The position numbers and the translations under genes were made by a program. The notes below the pieces were generated by a model. The model did no database searches and had not been told where the DNA came from. It worked only from the letters and a program-made list of their open reading frames with translations. A DNA stretch of 5,081 bases. Origin: an uncultured Porphyromonadaceae bacterium (lineage in GTDB: Bacteria; Bacteroidota; Bacteroidia; Bacteroidales; Muribaculaceae). The stretch covers positions 1 through 5,081 of the forward strand of contig USKE01000165.1 in assembly GCA_900555165.1 (NCBI GenBank), written 5' to 3'. Of the stretch, positions 1 through 5,081 are shown in pieces; the stretch's first letter is position 1; every line of letters begins with the position of its first letter.

Positions 1-989
1 CCCCCGAGTATAAGCTGTTTCAGGTTGCCGCCGAACGCCTGCAGCAGCTGTGCGCGTACCTTGGCGTAGATCTTCTTCCGCACAGGGGGGATGGCCAGCA
101 GCAGCCGCATCAGCGGTTTGCGCAGGGTGGGGAAGACCTTCCCCTTTACGATCTTCTCTATCACAAGCGGGACGGTGATGACGAGCTGGGGGCGCGTCTC
201 GGCAAATGCCTGGAGCAGAATCTTCGGCGAGGGCACACGCCCCAGGAAAGTGATGTGGCACCCGCGGCAGAACGGGAACAGCAGCTCGAACACCAGCCCG
301 TACATGTGTGCAAGCGGGAGCATCGACAGCATATCGTCGCCCGGATGGAAGAACGGTATGTTGCGCAGGCCGAAGTCAACATTGCTCCAGAGGTTGCGGT
401 AGCTCAGCATCACCCCTTTGGGGTTGCCGGATGAGCCGGATGTATAGTTTATGAGTGCCAGGTCGTCGATCGGCCGGTGGGTCAGCTTGAGTTTCGAGGG
501 GTCGAATCCGCCGGGATACATCTCGGCGAACAGCCGGTCGAGGTTTGCGGCCGCTTTGGCCAGGCGCGTGTCGCGCGCCAGTTCGGCCTTGCACGAGCCT
601 AAGAGCAGTATCCCCTTCAGGTCGGGCATGCGGTCGTGGTCGAGGTCGTTGGCTATCGACTGTTCGGTGAACAGCAGCCGGGCTTCGGAGTGGGTGGTGA
701 GATGCTCGATCTGGTCGGGGTGGAAATCGTGCAGCAGGGGCACCGGCACGGCGCCGTAGGTCACCGTGGCCAGGAATGTCACGGCCCAGGCAGCAGAGTT
801 CTTGGCGCATAGCGCCACCTTGTCGCCCGGTTTTATTGATGCGGCCTCGTAAAGCAGATGTATGCGGGCGATGCGGGCGGCCACCTCGCCGTAAGTATAG
901 GTCACGCCCTTGAAATCGCTCAGGGCGGGGATCTCCTTGTTGGCTGTCAGCGTCGAGCCGATTGCCGCAATCAGTTGATTCTCTTTCAT
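1..989 (-). CDS. AMP-forming long-chain fatty acid-CoA ligase, N-terminal part (cut by window edge)
   Basis: This gene encodes an adenylate-forming enzyme that activates a carboxylic acid, most likely a long-chain fatty acid, with ATP and then transfers it to CoA. The reverse-strand frame is open from the ATG at 989-987 to the window edge, giving 329 complete codons of a family usually about 550 residues or longer. The ATP-binding signature (A3) is visible at residues 182-193, YTSGSSGNPKGV, followed by the A4-type motif SMLPLAHMYG at 222-231 and a VIEKIV segment typical of long-chain acyl-CoA synthetases. The visible part ends at LILGG, where the A5 region starts, so the later adenylate-binding motifs and the C-terminal lysine lie outside. 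No signal peptide or membrane segment is seen, so the enzyme is probably cytosolic or membrane-peripheral. No Shine-Dalgarno sequence precedes the start, as is usual in this phylum. Substrate chain length cannot be read from this fragment; an O-succinylbenzoate or other acyl ligase is less likely. Confidence 0.9.
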   Translation of the reverse strand, partial: MKENQLIAAIGSTLTANKEIPALSDFKGVTYTYGEVAARIARIHLLYEAASIKPGDKVALCAKNSAAWAVTFLATVTYGAVPVPLLHDFHPDQIEHLTTHSEARLLFTEQSIANDLDHDRMPDLKGILLLGSCKAELARDTRLAKAAANLDRLFAEMYPGGFDPSKLKLTHRPIDDLALINYTSGSSGNPKGVMLSYRNLWSNVDFGLRNIPFFHPGDDMLSMLPLAHMYGLVFELLFPFCRGCHITFLGRVPSPKILLQAFAETRPQLVITVPLVIEKIVKGKVFPTLRKPLMRLLLAIPPVRKKIYAKVRAQLLQAFGGNLKQLILG

Positions 990-1006
990 GGGGTAGGTCT
1001 GCGGTG

Positions 1007-1040
1007 AATTACAGTGCCTGTGGAACAGCACACTGTAATT
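1007..1040. repeat. Perfect 10-bp inverted repeat upstream of the ligase start
   Basis: AATTACAGTG (1007-1016) and CACTGTAATT (1031-1040) are exact reverse complements separated by 14 nt. The spacer holds a smaller nested pair, CTGT (1018-1021) and ACAG (1025-1028) around GGA, so the whole element can fold as one hairpin with a small internal loop. It ends 17 bp from the ligase start codon. On the minus strand no T-run follows it, so it does not look like a terminator. It could be a regulator-binding dyad or an RNA hairpin in the ligase leader. Confidence 0.7.
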
Positions 1041-1055
1041 TAACGTTTTTAAAGC

Positions 1056-1090
1056 GTAAGCGGTTGTCTGTTACAGAAAAAATCGCTTAC
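1056..1090. repeat. Second inverted repeat, overlapping the plus-strand promoter
   Basis: GTAAGCG (1056-1062) and CGCTTAC (1084-1090) are exact reverse complements 21 nt apart. Between them sits an 11-nt palindrome, TCTGTTACAGA (1067-1077). The left arm abuts the -33-like element and the right arm overlaps the -7-like element of the candidate plus-strand promoter, a position where a bound protein could block polymerase. The TTACAG word is shared with the neighbouring 10-bp inverted repeat. Confidence 0.55.
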
Positions 1091-1094
1091 TTTG
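1063..1094 (+). promoter_or_regulatory. Candidate promoter for the thioredoxin-family gene
   Basis: A GTTG (1063-1066) lies 20 nt upstream of TTACTTTG (1087-1094). Each element is one mismatch from the Bacteroidetes consensus TTTG / TAnnTTTG. The predicted start near 1099-1102 would give a leader of about 67 nt, AT-rich and without a Shine-Dalgarno motif. It is the best plus-strand match I found in the spacer, but it is weaker than the opposing ligase promoter and faces it. Confidence 0.4.
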
Positions 1095-1107
1095 CCAAGC
1101 TTAACGG

Positions 1108-1138
1108 CAAATTTAGTTAATTTAATCAACATTTCAAA
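1108..1138 (-). promoter_or_regulatory. Bacteroidetes-type promoter for the acyl-CoA ligase
   Basis: Read on the minus strand, a -33 element TTTG (1138-1135) is followed after exactly 19 nt by TAAATTTG (1115-1108), a full match to the TAnnTTTG -7 element used by the Bacteroidetes primary sigma factor. Transcription would begin near 1101-1104 and leave a leader of roughly 110 nt before the ligase start at 989. This leader would contain both inverted repeats described below. The match and spacing are seen directly; activity is inferred. Confidence 0.65.
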
Positions 1139-1168
1139 GCCGATAATAACTTATTGTAGTATATTCAG

Positions 1169-2203
1169 ATGAAATTTAAATTCTTAAGCATGGCCGCCGG
1201 TGTGGTTTTCACGGCATGCACCGTGGCCCAGGCCGCCGACGGCTACAGGCTCACATTGCCAATGACCGCCGATGACGAGGATGCCACCGTTTTCCTTGTG
1301 GATTTCGACAATGGGGCAAAAATTGACTCTGCCGTGGTGGAGAACGCGCAGGCCGTGTTCACCGGCCATGTCGACGAGCCGGTGATGGCGCGTATTGTCA
1401 TGGAAGGGAAACGGCTGGGTAACATCGTGCTCGAGAACACCGAGATGCAGATGACTGCCGACGGCAGTGTCAGTTCGCCGCTGAATAACGTGCTTGAAGA
1501 TATGATGCGCCGTCAGCAGGCCATTTACAACAGCTATCAGGCAATAGCCCTGCTCCCGGGCAAGGAGGCCGAGAAGGCCGAACTCGAGCGTCGTTTCAAC
1601 GCTCTTCCTGACTCTGTGTTCCAGGCCAACAAGGATAATGCCGTGGGCCGGTATATCTTTATCAGCCAGGCGTATGACATGGATGTCGACTCGCTGAAGG
1701 CCGCTCTTGAGAAATATCCGGCATTCAAGAGCTCGAAACGTGTGGCCGGCATCCTCGACGCCGCCGAGAAACGCGCCCGCACTGCCGTGGGACAGAAGTT
1801 CGTGGATTTCGAGATCGCCAACGACTCGACCGTGCAGCGCCTCTCTGACTATGTGGGCAAAGGGAAATATGTGCTCGTTGACTTCTGGGCCTCGTGGTGC
1901 GGTCCCTGCATCCGCGAGACTTCGGTAATCAAGGATCTGTACAACCGGTATGGACCCGAAGGGCTGGAAGTGCTTGGCGTGGCCGTGTGGGACGAGCCTG
2001 ACAATACCCGCGCCGCCATCGCGAAACACCAGATTCCCTGGCCGCAGATCATCAATGCCCAGACCGTGCCTACCGACCTTTACGGCATCACCGGCATACC
2101 GCACATCATCATCTTCGGCCCCGACGGCACCATCCTCTCGCGCGGCAAGCAGGGCGACGAGCTCCGCGCCGACGTGGCACGCCTCTTCCCCGCCAAAGAC
2201 TGA
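1169..2203 (+). CDS. Exported TlpA-like thiol-disulfide oxidoreductase with DUF4369-type N-terminal domain
   Basis: This is a 344-residue thioredoxin-fold protein expected to act outside the cytoplasmic membrane, reducing or exchanging disulfides in envelope proteins. Residues 1-22 form a signal peptide: basic start, hydrophobic core, then either signal peptidase I cleavage after AQA (20-22) or lipidation at Cys17 in the weak lipobox FTAC. Residues about 25-105 are beta-rich and resemble the DUF4369 domain often placed before TlpA domains in Bacteroidetes. A charged helical linker covers about 106-205. The thioredoxin domain covers about 206-343, with VDFWASWCGPC ending at Cys247, active-site cysteines 244 and 247, and the conserved cis-proline in GIPH at Pro311. 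The ATG at 1169 is chosen because it directly precedes the signal peptide. The neighbouring ligase is divergent and unrelated in function. The natural substrate cannot be inferred; a ResA-like cytochrome c maturation role is one possibility. Confidence 0.88.
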   Translation: MKFKFLSMAAGVVFTACTVAQAADGYRLTLPMTADDEDATVFLVDFDNGAKIDSAVVENAQAVFTGHVDEPVMARIVMEGKRLGNIVLENTEMQMTADGSVSSPLNNVLEDMMRRQQAIYNSYQAIALLPGKEAEKAELERRFNALPDSVFQANKDNAVGRYIFISQAYDMDVDSLKAALEKYPAFKSSKRVAGILDAAEKRARTAVGQKFVDFEIANDSTVQRLSDYVGKGKYVLVDFWASWCGPCIRETSVIKDLYNRYGPEGLEVLGVAVWDEPDNTRAAIAKHQIPWPQIINAQTVPTDLYGITGIPHIIIFGPDGTILSRGKQGDELRADVARLFPAKD

Positions 2204-2224
2204 CCGCACACTTTTAGGCACAAT

Positions 2225-2278
2225 AGGGTCTTTAGGGTCTTTAAGGTCGCTAAGGACCCAAAAGACCCTAATGACTTT
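2225..2278. repeat. Six-unit 9-nt-periodic repeat forming a long hairpin; possible terminator
   Basis: Starting 22 nt after the thioredoxin gene stop, the sequence reads as consecutive 9-mers: AGGGTCTTT, AGGGTCTTT, AAGGTCGCT, AAGGACCCA, AAAGACCCT, AATGACTTT. Unit 5 is the exact reverse complement of units 1 and 2. As a result TTAGGGTCTTT (2232-2242) pairs perfectly with AAAGACCCTAA (2261-2271), and GGTC (2245-2248) pairs with GACC (2255-2258) inside. The hairpin is well placed to end the upstream transcript or protect its 3' end. The following bases are not a clean T-run, so a classic intrinsic terminator is uncertain. From memory, similar AGGGTC/TTTAAGG strings recur between genes in Bacteroidales; this was not checked. 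Confidence 0.75.
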
Positions 2279-2320
2279 AAAATCACCGCACCCGGGTTAT
2301 AAACCCTGCTGTTCTCTTGA

Positions 2321-2359
2321 CTTTTTAAACTTCATACTTTTTAAACTCTCTTTTAAACT
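2321..2359 (+). repeat. Three copies of a CTTTTTAAACT-type direct repeat
   Basis: CTTTTTAAACT occurs at 2321-2331 and 2337-2347, and the shortened CTTTTAAACT at 2350-2359. Start-to-start steps are 16 and 13 nt, not whole helical turns. They lie just upstream of the typA promoter and could act as an AT-rich upstream element, be a protein-binding array, or be simple slippage-derived sequence. No coding potential is credible here. Confidence 0.55.
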
Positions 2360-2374
2360 CCCTTGCCCTCGCCT

Positions 2375-2406
2375 GTTGCGAGTTCGGGGGATTTTTAGTA
2401 ATTTTG
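2375..2406 (+). promoter_or_regulatory. Bacteroidetes-type promoter for typA
   Basis: TAATTTTG (2399-2406) fully matches the TAnnTTTG -7 element, and GTTG (2375-2378), one mismatch from TTTG, sits 20 nt upstream. Initiation would fall near 2411-2414, giving a leader of about 55 nt before typA. With no clear terminator or strong promoter between typA and hisS, this promoter may drive both genes. Confidence 0.6.
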
Positions 2407-2421
2407 CGGGTTGAAAGCAGA

Positions 2422-2460
2422 ATGAAGAAAAGTATGGCGCCATCGGGTGCCCTCAACTAA
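2422..2460 (+). other. Possible 12-codon leader ORF and hairpin in the typA 5' UTR
   Basis: An ATG at 2422 opens a short frame, MKKSMAPSGALN, ending in TAA at 2458-2460, six bases before the typA start. Its second ATG (2434) lies in the perfect palindrome ATGGCGCCAT. GGCGCC (2436-2441) can pair with GGTGCC (2446-2451) through a 4-nt loop, including one G-U pair. The mini-ORF could be a translated leader that couples to or regulates typA, or it could be chance in a short leader. No recognisable peptide family is seen. Confidence 0.25.
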
Positions 2461-2466
2461 CGTTTT

Positions 2467-4266
<1,800 letters not shown>

Positions 4267-4327
4267 CGCCCCGCGCCGCAACTGACATATTTTTTCAGGT
4301 TAACATCACCCACCATATCAGACAGCA

Positions 4328-5081
4328 ATGAAGCCTTCTATTCCAAAGGGCACACGCGACTTCTCGCCCGCCGAGATGGCCCGCCGCAACTATATATTCA
4401 ACACCATCCGCGACGTCTTCGCCCTCTACGGCTACAACCCCATCGAGACTCCCGCCATGGAGAACCTCTCGACCCTCATGGGCAAATATGGCGAGGAGGG
4501 CGACAAACTGCTGTTCAAGATTCTGAACTCGGGCGACTTCCTGCGTGGCGCCGACCGCGCCCTCATCGAGAGTGGCGACACCGCGCGTCTGGCTCCCCAG
4601 CTCTGCGAGAAGGGGTTGCGCTACGACCTCACGGTGCCCTTTGCACGCTACGTCGTGCAGCACCGCAACGAGTTGCAGATGCCGTTCAAGCGCTCGCAGA
4701 TTCAGCCCGTGTGGCGCGCCGACCGTCCGCAGAAGGGGCGTTACCGCGAGTTCTACCAGTGCGACGCCGATGTGGTGGGTTCAGACTCTCTGCTCAACGA
4801 GGTGGAGCTGCTTGAGATGATCGACGAGGTGTTCCGCCGCCTGAAAATCCGCATTATCCTCAAGCTCAACAACCGCAAGGTGCTTGCCGGGATAGCCGAA
4901 CTGATAGGCGCTCCCGAAAAAATCGTCGACATCACAGTAGCTATCGACAAGATCGACAAGATAGGCATCGACAACGTGAACGCCGAGCTGATTGAACGCG
5001 GCCTTTCCGAGGAAGCCGTGCGGGCCTTGCAGCCCCTGCTGCAGATTTCAGGCACGGTGGAAGAGCGGCTCGACCGCCTCG
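4328..5081 (+). CDS. hisS: Histidyl-tRNA synthetase, N-terminal part (cut by window edge)
   Basis: This class II aminoacyl-tRNA synthetase charges tRNA-His with histidine in the cytoplasm. The frame is open from the ATG at 4328 to the window edge, giving 251 complete codons, a little over half of the usual 420-460 residues. The start [13 protein letters not shown] is the conserved HisRS N-terminus. Motif 1 lies around [13 protein letters not shown] (35-47). The [13 protein letters not shown] block (97-109) lines the active site. Motif 2 covers about 119-148, with [21 protein letters not shown] containing the arginines that bind ATP. The stretch between motifs 1 and 2 carries the longer insert seen in Bacteroidetes enzymes. 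The second histidine-specific block, motif 3 and the anticodon-binding domain lie outside. The 61-bp gap after typA holds an A/T-rich stretch but no convincing promoter or terminator, so co-transcription with typA is likely. Confidence 0.96.
   Translation, partial: MKPSIPKGTRDFSPAEMARRNYIFNTIRDVFALYGYNPIETPAMENLSTLMGKYGEEGDKLLFKILNSGDFLRGADRALIESGDTARLAPQLCEKGLRYDLTVPFARYVVQHRNELQMPFKRSQIQPVWRADRPQKGRYREFYQCDADVVGSDSLLNEVELLEMIDEVFRRLKIRIILKLNNRKVLAGIAELIGAPEKIVDITVAIDKIDKIGIDNVNAELIERGLSEEAVRALQPLLQISGTVEERLDRL

Noticed and set aside
376..810. 144-codon minus-strand frame within the acyl-CoA ligase
   Set aside because: It is out of frame with the ligase, which shows the AMP-binding signature in its own frame. 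The product is Arg/Pro-rich, as expected of a shadow frame in GC-rich DNA.
1184..2221. 345-codon open frame on the minus strand, antisense to the whole thioredoxin-family gene
   Set aside because: Its codons are in exact register with the sense codons, so it stays open only because the sense gene avoids TTA, CTA and TCA. The peptide shows no recognisable domain, while the sense strand has a signal peptide and WCGPC.
2294..2306. Small hairpin GGGTT-ATA-AACCC as a terminator
   Set aside because: The stem is only 5 bp and no T-run follows directly; the nearest T-tract is about 16 nt away and belongs to the TTTAAACT repeat.
1950..2414. 154-codon plus-strand frame running from the thioredoxin gene into the spacer
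   Set aside because: It is a shadow of the thioredoxin domain extended by the 9-nt repeat, whose three-codon period keeps the frame open. It has no recognisable domain.
4267..4327. Separate hisS promoter in the typA-hisS gap (TATTTTTT)
   Set aside because: The final G of TAnnTTTG is missing and no TTTG-like -33 element is found at the right distance.

Overview
The window looks like a chromosomal segment from a member of the Bacteroidales, probably a GC-rich gut lineage such as Muribaculaceae (the family is my inference). The signs are promoter elements of the Bacteroidetes type (TTTG / TAnnTTTG), start codons preceded by A/T-rich sequence rather than a Shine-Dalgarno motif, a DUF4369-TlpA type thiol-disulfide protein typical of this phylum, and a histidyl-tRNA synthetase with the insert-containing motif 2 region common in Bacteroidetes. 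Coding DNA is GC-rich and the spacers are markedly AT-richer.

Layout. Positions 1-989 (minus strand) hold the N-terminal 329 codons of an AMP-forming long-chain acyl-CoA synthetase, which runs off the left edge. A 179-bp spacer (990-1168) separates it from a divergent gene. That spacer holds a near-consensus promoter for the ligase, a weaker oppositely facing promoter for the other gene, and two inverted repeats sharing the word TTACAG/CTGTAA. Positions 1169-2203 (+) encode an exported thioredoxin-fold protein with a WCGPC active site. The next spacer (2204-2466) holds a 9-nt-periodic repeat that folds into a long hairpin, three copies of a CTTTTTAAACT-type repeat, a promoter, and a short leader with a 12-codon mini-ORF and a hairpin. 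Positions 2467-4266 (+) are a complete typA/bipA ribosome-associated GTPase gene. After 61 bp, hisS starts at 4328 and runs off the right edge.

The genes are mostly housekeeping: fatty acid activation, envelope redox chemistry, and a translation block (typA-hisS, probably co-transcribed). I found no mobile element, CRISPR array, phage gene, tRNA or rRNA, and no convincing new multi-gene system. The parts that deserve a second look are the two non-coding spacers.
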